Part shown: one piece after another, positions 34,999-43,353 of the stretch
Layout: each line of letters opens with the position of its first letter
Position numbering within the stretch: the stretch's first letter is position 1
Source of the DNA: Mycobacterium intermedium
GTDB taxonomy: Bacteria; Actinomycetota; Actinomycetes; Mycobacteriales; Mycobacteriaceae
Direction of reading: 5' to 3'
NCBI RefSeq assembly: GCF_002086275.1
Contig: NZ_MVHT01000001.1
Span: 122,392-186,391, forward strand
DNA: 64,000 bases
The notes under the pieces: generated by a model
Told to the model about the DNA's origin: nothing
Seen by the model: the letters and a program-made list of their open reading frames with translations, nothing else
Database searches by the model: none
Program-made: the position numbers and the translations under genes

Positions 34999-36222
34999 GT
35001 GTCCTATGTCGTAGCGGCGGCTGAGCTGCTGACCACTGCTGCCGAGGATTTGGTCGCGGTGGGTTCGGCGATCGCGGCTGCCAACGCGGCGGCGGCAACC
35101 TCCACCACGTCCCTGCTCGCCGCCGCCGCCGACGAGGTATCCACCGGTATTGCCGCGTTTTTCCGTGCGCATGCGCTGGAATATCAAGCGGTCCAAGCGC
35201 AACTCGTGCAGTTCAACGAGCAATTTGTGCGCAATTTGACCGCCAATGCGAACGCCTACCTGAGTGCCGAATTTGCTAACGCGACCAACGCCGGTCCGTT
35301 GGCGGCGGCCAGTACGAGGATTACGGTCCCGGGGGCGAGCCCGCTCTATTACCCCGGGCTGATCACTCGGCTGCCCTATCTGGGACAGATATTCCTGCAG
35401 GGCGGGGTGGCAGGGCCGCCCACGGTTTCGCTGGTGCAGGCCTACGACCTGCTCAATTACGCCATCGGGCAGAACTGGTTTCCGGGCACCGTCGCGCAAG
35501 TGGTGAACTTCCCCGCCAGCATGGGCATTGTGAGCGGCAGCCTGACTGCGCCGACGGTCAATGAGGCCGTCGCCATCGGGCAGGGGATGCTCCACGACCA
35601 GATCATGGCCGCGGTGGCCAACGGCACGCCGGTACACATCGCCGCGCTGTCGCACGGAACCCTCGCCGCCAACCGCGAATTGGCTTACCTGGCAACCGCT
35701 CCGGACGCCCCAGCGCCGAATGCCCTGCAGTTCACGCTGTTCGCCAGCCCCGAGTTCGGCCTGTTCAAGACTTACCTGCCCACCGGGGCGACCCTGCCCA
35801 TAGTCGATTACACGGTGCACGCCCTGGCGAACACCCAGTACGACGTCAACTTGGTGTTCGGACAATACGACGCCTGGTCCAACCCGCCGGACCGGCCGTG
35901 GAATCTGCTCTCGGTGGTGAACTCGCTATTCGGTATGGCCTACCACCACAACACCGCGGCACTGGCCTCCATGTCGGACGTGGTAATGCTGTCCAGCGAG
36001 GTCACCCCTTTGGGTGGCACGATCACCACGTACATGATCCCGTCGCCGATTCTGCCGATGTTGTTGCCGCTGCAGGATATCGGCGTCCCGCAGCCAATTG
36101 TCAACGGCCTCAACTCGATTCTGCAGCCGATTGTCAACGCCGGCTATTCGACGCTGGATCCCAATGCTGGGCCGTACTTCTCCGGTGGAGCGCTGGTCGG
36201 GTTGCCTCGGCTGCTGTGGTGA
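34999..36222 (+). CDS. PE-family protein with PE-PPE (serine hydrolase-like) domain
   Basis: A 407-residue protein. Residues 1-~95 are a PE domain (SYVVAAAELLTTAAEDL, then the helical pair with FRAHALEYQAVQAQL), which targets these proteins to ESX secretion. From ~110 a PE-PPE alpha/beta-hydrolase domain follows: LPYLGQIFLQGG, a nucleophile candidate in AALSHGTLAANRE, an Asp in FGQYDAWSNPPD and a late His in AYHHNTAAL. The usual GxSxS elbow is changed to ALSHG, so activity is uncertain. Starts at GTG 34999 after GGAGGGG. The domain is otherwise that of mycobacterial PE esterases. Confidence 0.85.
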   Translation: MSYVVAAAELLTTAAEDLVAVGSAIAAANAAAATSTTSLLAAAADEVSTGIAAFFRAHALEYQAVQAQLVQFNEQFVRNLTANANAYLSAEFANATNAGPLAAASTRITVPGASPLYYPGLITRLPYLGQIFLQGGVAGPPTVSLVQAYDLLNYAIGQNWFPGTVAQVVNFPASMGIVSGSLTAPTVNEAVAIGQGMLHDQIMAAVANGTPVHIAALSHGTLAANRELAYLATAPDAPAPNALQFTLFASPEFGLFKTYLPTGATLPIVDYTVHALANTQYDVNLVFGQYDAWSNPPDRPWNLLSVVNSLFGMAYHHNTAALASMSDVVMLSSEVTPLGGTITTYMIPSPILPMLLPLQDIGVPQPIVNGLNSILQPIVNAGYSTLDPNAGPYFSGGALVGLPRLLW

Positions 36223-36238
36223 CGCCAGGTTTTCGGGT

Positions 36239-36970
36239 CTAGGGCCAGACTTCCCAGCTGGCCATCGTCCGCATCGGACCCGCGAACACGGGCCGCACCG
36301 CGCCTGACTGCCAACGCTTTTCGACCAATGGGGCCAGATAGGTGGTGGTGGCGAGCGGGTCGTCATCGAGGTAGACGACGGTGATGAATTGTCGGTTGGT
36401 GCGCCAGCCTCGTGGTTGGGGGTCGTAGGCGTTTGTAGCGCCGAAGGTCCAGGCGCCCGCGGTACCGTGGGTTGCGAGCAGTCGTGGGTAGTGTTCGGCG
36501 CGTAGCCATTCCAGCCATTCCGCAGCTGCGTCGGCAGTTGGCTCCTCGACGATCAGCAGCACACCACGGTGCGGGCGAAACGGCACGACCTCGGCCGAGA
36601 CCAGCGCCCGTGGGGCGGCATGCCATTGCAGCAGTTGCAGTCCGGCGATCTGCAGTAGTGGGCGCCAGACCGGGAAGCGTCCCTCGTCGCGCAGGGTTCG
36701 GCCGAGGGCGACGAAGTCGTCGAAGGTCTGTCGAACGGGATCGCCGACCAGGTAGTGCACGGCGTTGCCGATCTGGCCCAACGGCCCCTCCGCGACCAAT
36801 CGATGGTCTAGGTAGTCGCCGTCGGCGATCCACCGTAGGCCGTGCACGATTCCGGGCAGCCGGTACTGTTCCGGCATGTGGTCGAGCAGATGCCAACGCA
36901 GGTAGCCACCGTCGTCGTCGGGTGACTCGGGCGCGGTGAGGCTGAAAATGCCTGCCTTGACGCGGTTCAC
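36239..36970 (-). CDS. Conserved protein, EthD/dimeric alpha-beta barrel-like
   Basis: A 243-residue protein with two similar halves: YLRWHLLDHMPEQYRLPGI at the start and WLEWLRAEHYPRLLATHG in the second half, each followed by GLRWIADG or AWTFGAT. This looks like a duplicated ferredoxin-like (EthD-type) domain as found beside oxidative degradation genes. No activity can be assigned. The gene overlaps the upstream LLM oxidoreductase gene by four bases, so they are one operon. Confidence 0.65.
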   Translation of the reverse strand: MNRVKAGIFSLTAPESPDDDGGYLRWHLLDHMPEQYRLPGIVHGLRWIADGDYLDHRLVAEGPLGQIGNAVHYLVGDPVRQTFDDFVALGRTLRDEGRFPVWRPLLQIAGLQLLQWHAAPRALVSAEVVPFRPHRGVLLIVEEPTADAAAEWLEWLRAEHYPRLLATHGTAGAWTFGATNAYDPQPRGWRTNRQFITVVYLDDDPLATTTYLAPLVEKRWQSGAVRPVFAGPMRTMASWEVWP

Positions 36971-37839
36971 GTTGTGTTGAGCTCGGCGAGCGCCTGCAAG
37001 TTCTCCAGGTAGTGCTGCAGGGAGGTGCTGGCGAAGTTGGCGTTGACGATCGTGGCGCCGTGCGCGACGGTGTCGGCGATGAGTTCGCGGCTGCGCTCGG
37101 GGTTGCCGATGGGATCTAGACGAGACGATGGCGCCAGCACGACGTCGAATGATGGCGGAATCGTTTCACGAGCCAGCCAGTCTCCGGCCTGCTTGAGGGG
37201 CACGCCGAACGGTGTCCAGCCGTCGGCCAGGTTGATCGCCCGCCGCAGCGATCGCAGCGTGCGCCCGCCGACCCAGATGGGGACGTGTTCTTGGATGGCG
37301 CAGGGGTCCACGACCATGCCGCCGAACGAATAGAACTCGCCGTGATACTCGGGCTCTGTGCGTGACAGCGATGCCCGCAGCGCCCGCAGCGCATCGTCGC
37401 CGCGGGGGCCGCGGTCCTCGAACGGGACGCCGAGCAGATCGAACTCTTCCTTGAGGCTGCCCACGCCCACGCCGAGGATCAGTCGGCCATTGCTCACGAC
37501 GTCCAAAGTGCCGTAACGCTTGGCGATTTCGAGCGGGTGGTGGTAGCCGAGCACCAACACGTTGGTGACCAACCGGATGCGCCGGGTGCGCGCGGCCAGA
37601 TACCCCAGCGTGGCCAGCGGATCCCAGTAGCGCGACCCGCGGCGGGCTTGTTCACCGTCGCCGGCGGGAAGCGCGACGTGCTCGCTGCATGTCAGGTGGT
37701 GATAGCCCAGTCGGTCTGCGGCTTCGGCGACCTGCGCCAGTTCCTCGATCGAGGCGTCTTTTTCCCAGTCGGCGTTCATACCTGGCACCGACGTGACAAT
37801 GGGTGAGGCGATGGACAGCTTTGCGATGGGATCGCTCAT
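36967..37839 (-). CDS. F420-dependent LLM-class oxidoreductase
   Basis: A 290-residue luciferase-like protein. LGYHHLTCSEHVALP, IRLVTNVLVLGYHHPLEIAKR (quoted in part: VTNVLVLGYHHP), GRLILGVGVGSLKEEF and PIWVGGRTLRSLRRA match the F420-dependent subgroup common in mycobacteria. It is divergent from a TetR gene with a palindrome between, and co-operonic with the downstream EthD-like gene. Likely controlled by that TetR. Confidence 0.85.
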   Translation of the reverse strand: MSDPIAKLSIASPIVTSVPGMNADWEKDASIEELAQVAEAADRLGYHHLTCSEHVALPAGDGEQARRGSRYWDPLATLGYLAARTRRIRLVTNVLVLGYHHPLEIAKRYGTLDVVSNGRLILGVGVGSLKEEFDLLGVPFEDRGPRGDDALRALRASLSRTEPEYHGEFYSFGGMVVDPCAIQEHVPIWVGGRTLRSLRRAINLADGWTPFGVPLKQAGDWLARETIPPSFDVVLAPSSRLDPIGNPERSRELIADTVAHGATIVNANFASTSLQHYLENLQALAELNTT

Positions 37840-37847
37840 CGGGCTAG

Positions 37848-37866
37848 ATTCTAACAGTGCTCGAAT
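37848..37866. promoter_or_regulatory. Candidate TetR operator
   Basis: A 19-bp imperfect palindrome ATTCTAACAGTGCTCGAAT with 7 of 9 pairs matching, centred between the divergent LLM (37839) and TetR (37886) genes. The position suits autorepression and control of the divergent operon. Confidence 0.5.
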
Positions 37867-37885
37867 TGATGCGAACCGGGCTGGA

Positions 37886-38422
37886 ATGACGGCGTCAGCG
37901 CGGCGTCCGTACGGTGAACTAGACCGCGCTCAGGTGGTGTCGTCGCTGCACGGCCTGGCGCGGCGCGTCGGCGTTCAGCGGGTGACGATGCGCGATCTCG
38001 CTGCCGAACTCGGCGCCGCCGTGCCGTCGGTCTACTACCACGTCCGGGGAAAACAAGCCGCGCTTGATCTGCTTGCCGAGACCGTACTCTCCGAGATCCC
38101 CGCCCCGGCGGCGGGGCCGTGGGACGCCCGAATCATCGAACTGTACTGCGCCGCACGCGAAGTGATGCTTGAAGTGCCTGGACTCGTGAACATCCTGCAG
38201 ACCAGCGGCGGAGGAGAAGCCGCCCGGCGCCTCGACAAGCTCAGCCGCTCACTGCTCGCCGAAGCCGGGGTAGCGAAACCTGTTGTCAATGCCACGCATA
38301 CGGTGCTGTACACCTATCTGCTCGGTTCGGTTGGCATGGAGGAGTTGCGCGGCAGGCGTCAGACGACGGCGCGGTTTCGCGCCGGGCTGGAAGTGATCAT
38401 CGCTGGGGTAAAGGCGTCATGA
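37886..38422 (+). CDS. TetR-family transcriptional regulator
   Basis: A 178-residue repressor. The helix-turn-helix is VGVQRVTMRDLAAELGAAVPSVYYHVRGK (quoted in part: MRDLAAELGAAVPSVYYHV), classical for TetR. The C-terminal helical ligand domain follows. ATG 37886 has GCTGGA upstream; the frame opens earlier at 37793 but those residues overlap the divergent gene and the palindrome. The stop overlaps the P450 start (ATGA), so the repressor and P450 are one operon. Confidence 0.83.
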   Translation: MTASARRPYGELDRAQVVSSLHGLARRVGVQRVTMRDLAAELGAAVPSVYYHVRGKQAALDLLAETVLSEIPAPAAGPWDARIIELYCAAREVMLEVPGLVNILQTSGGGEAARRLDKLSRSLLAEAGVAKPVVNATHTVLYTYLLGSVGMEELRGRRQTTARFRAGLEVIIAGVKAS

Positions 38423-39714
38423 GCACCCCGAAGCTTCGCTCACTCGTCGTCACGAACCAGGACGGTCCCAGCGACCGCGACGCTGCGGCGGTGCTCGACC
38501 CCGACACATTCGTGGCCGGTGCACCGTTCGATGCGCTGGCCCGCCTGAGGGCCAACTCCCCGGTGCATCCGGTGCAGTTCTCCGGGTTGCCGCGGGCGTG
38601 GCTGCTCACCCGGCACGCCGACGTGCGACTCGTCAGCCGTGACACGGAAACCTTCACCAGCAGTCGTGGCAACACCCTCGTCGAGGTCGAAGCGGCGCCG
38701 AATTCGGCGATGCTCCCGGGCATCGACCCGCCGCGACACGTCAAGATCCGCAAGCTGATCAACCAGGGCTTCACGGTGCGCAATGTGCAACGCCTGGAAC
38801 CCCACATGCGCAAGGTTGCCCGCGACATCGTCGCCACCATCACCGAGAAGGGCGAATTCGACGCCGTTCTAGACATTTCCGCGGAGATGTCGCTACAGGT
38901 GATCGCCGACGTGCTGGGGGTGCCGGCCGAAGATCGGCTGGAGGTTTTTCGTTGGAGCAACGCGATCGGCAGCCTGGGCATCGAGGACCCCGATTACGCC
39001 CCCACGCCCGAAGCCCTCGGCCTGGCCGCGGCCGAAATGTTCGCCTACTGCGGTGAATTGGTGGAGCACCGGCGCAAGTACGGGCTGACTGACGACATCC
39101 TGTCGGCGCTGCTCGCCGCCGAGGTCGACGGTGAACGGCTCAACCGCGACCAGCTCAACGAGTTCTTCTTGCTGCTGGCCGTCGCCGGCAATGAGACCAC
39201 CCGAAACACGCTCAGCCACGGCATTTTGGCGTTGTCCGAGCATCCGGAGCAGCAGGCGGCATTGGCGCGCGACCCAGGCGCGGCATCCAGGGCCGCCGTC
39301 GAGGAGCTGTTGCGCTGGGCCACGCCGGTGCTGCACTTCCGTCGCACCGCCACCCGGGATGTGGTGATCCGCGGTCAGGCTGTTTCGGCCGGCGATTGGG
39401 TGCTGATGCACTACCTGTCGGCTAATCGCGACGAGGAAGTTTTCGACCGCGCCGACGAATTCGACATCACCCGAACTGATGCGGGGCATGCGGCGTTCGG
39501 CGGCGGGGGAGTGCACTTCTGCCTGGGTGCCCAGCTCGCCCGTCTCGAACTGCGGGTGATGCTTGAGGAGTTGTATTCGAATGTGCCGGAGTTGACCGTG
39601 ATTGGAGCACCGGATCGGCTGCGGTCCTCGTTCTTTCACGGGATCAAGCGGCTGCCGTGTAGTACTGGTCAGGGTGTCGGCGGCCGCGCTACCTACTCCC
39701 CGCTCCCTTCGTAG
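38419..39714 (+). CDS. Cytochrome P450
   Basis: A 431-residue P450 with I-helix AVAGNETTRN, K-helix VEELLRWATP and heme motif FGGGGVHFCLGAQLAR (Cys ~368). The segment PGIDPPRHVKIRKLINQGFT resembles steroid- and fatty-acid-type bacterial P450s, but I cannot assign a family. Coupled to the TetR gene, so probably induced by its own substrate. Its 3' end overlaps the convergent antiporter coding region by 22 bases. Confidence 0.9.
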   Translation: MSTPKLRSLVVTNQDGPSDRDAAAVLDPDTFVAGAPFDALARLRANSPVHPVQFSGLPRAWLLTRHADVRLVSRDTETFTSSRGNTLVEVEAAPNSAMLPGIDPPRHVKIRKLINQGFTVRNVQRLEPHMRKVARDIVATITEKGEFDAVLDISAEMSLQVIADVLGVPAEDRLEVFRWSNAIGSLGIEDPDYAPTPEALGLAAAEMFAYCGELVEHRRKYGLTDDILSALLAAEVDGERLNRDQLNEFFLLLAVAGNETTRNTLSHGILALSEHPEQQAALARDPGAASRAAVEELLRWATPVLHFRRTATRDVVIRGQAVSAGDWVLMHYLSANRDEEVFDRADEFDITRTDAGHAAFGGGGVHFCLGAQLARLELRVMLEELYSNVPELTVIGAPDRLRSSFFHGIKRLPCSTGQGVGGRATYSPLPS

Positions 39715-41303
39715 GCTTCCGTCTCGCTGGGATCGAGCAGCTGCACTTCCTGGAGATCCATATCGCGCTGCAGCTCGCGCAGCACGATGTCGTCGATGAG
39801 GTTCTGGTTACGCAGCTGAGTGATGGCCCGTCGCTGGCGATCGAGCACGGCAAGACGGACCCGCCGGATCTGATCGCTGCGCTCGGCCATGTCACTGGCC
39901 GCGTCGCCGTCACCGTTGGCCAGCACGGCACGTTCCTCGTATTCCTTCTTCAGGCGCTTCAGGACCTCTGGGCCAACCCCGACCTCGGCGGCCACTTCGG
40001 GCAGCGCTTCGAGGGCGACTTCGGCGCTGCGGATTTGGGCCAGGTGCAGTTCGTCAGCCTGGGCGACGTCTTCGGGCATATCTGCCCACCGAACGACTGC
40101 CGGCAGTGTGCTCCCTTGAACCAGGACCGTCACCAAGATGACCACTACGACGATGAAGATGATCCGATTGCGTTCCGGGAACGGCGCGGTGCCGCCGTGG
40201 GTGGTGAACGGAACTGCCAACGCCGCGGCCAGCGACACCGCGCCACGGAACCCCGCCCAGCTGGTGACAAACCGTTGGCGGAAGGGCGCGTAATGGCTGG
40301 GCTTCTTGAAGGTCTTGTCGATGATGCGGCCCAACACCGAACTGAATTCCACCCAGAGGAACCGGGTGACGATGACGACGCCGGTGACCGCGAAGGCCAT
40401 CACGAGCGTGTCGCGAAGCCCGCCCTCGCTGTCGGAGAGGTGGCGCACTGCGCCGGGAATCTGGACCCCGACGAACACCCACAGTGAACCGTTGAGCAGG
40501 AACGTCGCGATGTCCCAGAAGGCGTAGGACTGCAGGCGGGAACGTGCCCGGATCACCTTCGGCCCGGAATAGGTCAGCACGAGGGCCGAAACCAACACCG
40601 CGACCACGCCGCTGCACTCGATGGCTTCGGCGAGCAAGAATGCCGCGAACGGTGTCAGCAGACTGAGCGCACCCTCCTCCAGCGGAGCATCGATGCCGCG
40701 GCGGAACAAGGTCACGAGCGCGCCGACCAGCAGCCCGGCCACGATGCCCCCGAGGTAGGAAAGGATGAATCGTCCGGTCAGCGCGGCGGGGCCGACCGGC
40801 GAACCGCCGACCGCGACGGAGACGGTGACACCGAACAGCACGAGGGCGGTCCCGTCATTGATGAGACTTTCCCCGCGTAGGACGGTGAGCGCACGGCGCG
40901 GCAGTTTCTTTGCCAGCCCGGCCACGGCCGCCGCGTCGGTGGGGGACAGGACGGCGCCCAGGACACTTGCCGCGTGGGGTTCCATGCCGAGAAGTCGTGC
41001 CGTCGTCGACACGGCGAACGCGGTGGCGATCACCAGGCCGATGCTGAACATGATCACGGCGCGAATGTTCCAGCGAAGTTCGCGGAAGCTGGTGTTCAGG
41101 CTCTCCCAGTAGAGGATCGCGGGCAGGAACAACAGCAGCACGATCTCGCCGTGGATCTCGACGTCTCCGAAGCTGGGGATCAAGCCCAGCAGCGCTCCGA
41201 GCAGGATCAGCAGGACCGGCGGACCGACACGGTAACGTCGGCCCACCACCGTCCCGATAACCACGGCGGCGACCAGCGTGACGATGACGACAAGCCCGAA
41301 CAC
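39693..41303 (-). CDS. Na+/H+ antiporter, CPA1 family (YjcE-like)
   Basis: A 536-residue transporter with about 12 hydrophobic helices followed by a ~120-residue cytosolic tail rich in Arg, Glu and Leu (likely coiled coil). LLFLPAILYWESLN and the transport-site SPTDAAAVAGL (Asp in the unwound helix) with GESLINDGTALVLF are diagnostic for NhaP/CPA1 exchangers. By memory it corresponds to M. tuberculosis Rv2287. The last seven codons overlap the P450 gene on the other strand. Confidence 0.9.
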   Translation of the reverse strand: MFGLVVIVTLVAAVVIGTVVGRRYRVGPPVLLILLGALLGLIPSFGDVEIHGEIVLLLFLPAILYWESLNTSFRELRWNIRAVIMFSIGLVIATAFAVSTTARLLGMEPHAASVLGAVLSPTDAAAVAGLAKKLPRRALTVLRGESLINDGTALVLFGVTVSVAVGGSPVGPAALTGRFILSYLGGIVAGLLVGALVTLFRRGIDAPLEEGALSLLTPFAAFLLAEAIECSGVVAVLVSALVLTYSGPKVIRARSRLQSYAFWDIATFLLNGSLWVFVGVQIPGAVRHLSDSEGGLRDTLVMAFAVTGVVIVTRFLWVEFSSVLGRIIDKTFKKPSHYAPFRQRFVTSWAGFRGAVSLAAALAVPFTTHGGTAPFPERNRIIFIVVVVILVTVLVQGSTLPAVVRWADMPEDVAQADELHLAQIRSAEVALEALPEVAAEVGVGPEVLKRLKKEYEERAVLANGDGDAASDMAERSDQIRRVRLAVLDRQRRAITQLRNQNLIDDIVLRELQRDMDLQEVQLLDPSETEAYEGSGE

Positions 41304-41366
41304 CCGCCCAATCCTGCCGTACCAAGGGATTGGCTGCCCGCCAACCTCCGCCGCCCGCGCGGGGGC

Positions 41367-42485
41367 TCAGCTGCAGTCGCAGCAGTCTCCGCAGTCGCAG
41401 TCGCAGTCGCAGCCGTCGCCGCAGTCGCAGCAGCCGTCGTCGCAGCAGTCGCAGCAACACTCACCTTCGCACTCACAGCAGCAGACGTCCGTGAACCTGT
41501 CCCAGCAGCCCTGCTTGCGTTGCGGCGAGGGTGGTGGCAGCTCACCAGGAATGCCCGGGACGGCGCCGGAGCCGATGACCTCGTTGCCCCAGCTGATGCC
41601 TTCTTGCTCGCCGTGCGGCGTTCCGCCGCCGCGCCGCATGTCGAAGGTGCGGGATACCGCGCGGCGGACCTCTCGGGTCAGCAGCCGTCGCGGGAGCCGA
41701 CCGTCGGTGAAGTCCACGTCGGCCAGCGCCAGCTCGATGCCGAGTACCGCGTCGTCGCACAGGGCGCGGGCCTGGGCCATGGAGGTTTCCGTGGCGACCA
41801 AGGGGTTCCACTTCCCGCGGACCACGTCGTCGCGGTAGTCCTCGACCGCGTCGAGCAGATGCGCGATCCGGCCGAACAGCCGGCCGACTTCACGCAGCGG
41901 CTCGGCGTTGGCGGGGCGGCCGGCCAAGACGGCGGTGTGCGCGAAGGCCGCGGCGACCGCCGTCTCGGTGGGTTCGGTGACCGCCGACAGCGAGCTGCCT
42001 GGGCCTGCCGCCGCCTCGAGCTCGGTCTGACGGTCGATCGCAGCGACCAGCACCCCGGTGTCGAATCCCAGCGAATGCCCCGTCTCGGTGCCCTGGCGCA
42101 CCCACCGTTCGGCGAGCCGCCGCGCAGCGGGCCGCACCGGGGCGGCGCCGACCAAGCCGTCGCGGTCGTCCACGTGGTCGCGCACCCGTGCCGCGGCCAA
42201 CGCCAACGACACCACCGCGGCCAGCTTGACGCACTCGCCGGTCGCCACGTCGGCGCGCTTCATGCCGCGCAATGGGCACGGCCCGGCGGTGCGGCGCGTC
42301 GGCTTCGACTGGGACTGCGCTTCGACGAGCAGGGAAACCACCAAGCCGTCGTAGTTGGTGGCGATCCGCGCGGCCTGTCCGTAGTCGTCGCGCAAAGCCA
42401 GGCACAGTCCGCACAACTGCGCTCGCCAGGCCGCGGTGAGTTCGCTGCCCAGACGATGGCGGCAGGGCCGGATGATGCCAAACAC
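41367..42485 (-). CDS. DUF5685 family protein with Cys/Asp-rich tail
   Basis: A 372-residue protein. The N-terminal ~320 residues match a conserved actinobacterial family (MFGIIRPCRHRLG, AQLCGLCLALRDDYG, AHLLDAVEDYRDD) with a Cys motif near the start and an Asp-rich helix. The last ~40 residues hold about 19 cysteines alternating with Asp, Glu and Gly (for example CCCDCCDDGCCDCGDGCD). Such a tail could bind metals. The core function is unknown; a prenyl-synthase-like all-helical fold is a weak guess from the DxxED pattern. It lies alone between the antiporter and a divergent DsbA-like gene. Confidence 0.78.
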   Translation of the reverse strand: MFGIIRPCRHRLGSELTAAWRAQLCGLCLALRDDYGQAARIATNYDGLVVSLLVEAQSQSKPTRRTAGPCPLRGMKRADVATGECVKLAAVVSLALAAARVRDHVDDRDGLVGAAPVRPAARRLAERWVRQGTETGHSLGFDTGVLVAAIDRQTELEAAAGPGSSLSAVTEPTETAVAAAFAHTAVLAGRPANAEPLREVGRLFGRIAHLLDAVEDYRDDVVRGKWNPLVATETSMAQARALCDDAVLGIELALADVDFTDGRLPRRLLTREVRRAVSRTFDMRRGGGTPHGEQEGISWGNEVIGSGAVPGIPGELPPPSPQRKQGCWDRFTDVCCCECEGECCCDCCDDGCCDCGDGCDCDCDCGDCCDCS

Positions 42486-42592
42486 GAATCGAAGCTACCC
42501 GACCGTGCGGGGTCAGGCGTCAGGAAACGCCGCACTACTGTCACAGGTAACACGTAAGGTCGAATGAACACTCGCGGGAGAGGAGTCCGCTC

Positions 42593-43291
42593 ATGGCGAC
42601 CGAGGTAGATTTTCACTTTGATCCCATGTGCCCCTTTGCATATCAGACGTCGATCTGGATACGCGACGTGCGTGAGCAGTTGGGGATCACCGTCAACTGG
42701 CGGTTCTTCAGCTTGGAAGAGATCAACCGGGTCGAGGGCAAGAAGCACCCGTGGGAACGGGAGTGGTCCTACGGCTGGTCGCTGATGCGCATCGGCGCGC
42801 TGTTGCGCCGGACTGATATGTCGTTGCTGGACAAGTGGTATCGCGCGATCGGACACGAGCTGCACGGTCTTGGTGGCAAACCCCACGACCCGGAGGTGGC
42901 GCGCCGGCTGCTGGGGGAAATCGGCTCCGAACCAGGGGTTCTGGATGCCGCGCTGGCCGATTCGACGACGCACGACGAAGTACGCGCCGAGCATCAGCGA
43001 GTCGTCGATGCGGGCGGGTTCGGGGTGCCGACGTTGTTCCTTGCCGACGGACAGTGCCTGTTCGGGCCGGTGCTGGTGGACCCACCCACCGGCGCGGCGT
43101 CGTTGAAGCTGTGGGACGTCGTCACCGGTATGGCCGAACTGCCGCACGTGTACGAGCTGCAGCGGCCGAAGTCGGCGGCCGATGCCGAGTTGATCGGCCG
43201 GAGTCTGCGGCCGTATCTGGATGGGCGTGATTGGGTGAGCATCAACCGCGGGGAGGTGGTCGATGTTGACAAGCTGGTGGGGCGCGCCTGA
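42593..43291 (+). CDS. DsbA-family thioredoxin-fold oxidoreductase
   Basis: A 232-residue thioredoxin-fold protein with an inserted helical domain. The active-site region is [11 protein letters not shown], so the second Cys of a CxxC is Ala; [12 protein letters not shown] supplies the cis-Pro. It resembles mycobacterial DsbA-like/nitroreductase proteins (Rv2466c group). The single Cys suggests glutathione- or mycothiol-type transferase or isomerase chemistry. ATG 42593 follows GAGAGGAG. Confidence 0.83.
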   Translation: MATEVDFHFDPMCPFAYQTSIWIRDVREQLGITVNWRFFSLEEINRVEGKKHPWEREWSYGWSLMRIGALLRRTDMSLLDKWYRAIGHELHGLGGKPHDPEVARRLLGEIGSEPGVLDAALADSTTHDEVRAEHQRVVDAGGFGVPTLFLADGQCLFGPVLVDPPTGAASLKLWDVVTGMAELPHVYELQRPKSAADAELIGRSLRPYLDGRDWVSINRGEVVDVDKLVGRA

Positions 43292-43353
43292 CCGCGGTGA
43301 CCGCTATGGATCGAATTACCAAGTCGCCGAGTAGATTTCGGATGGCATGATCG

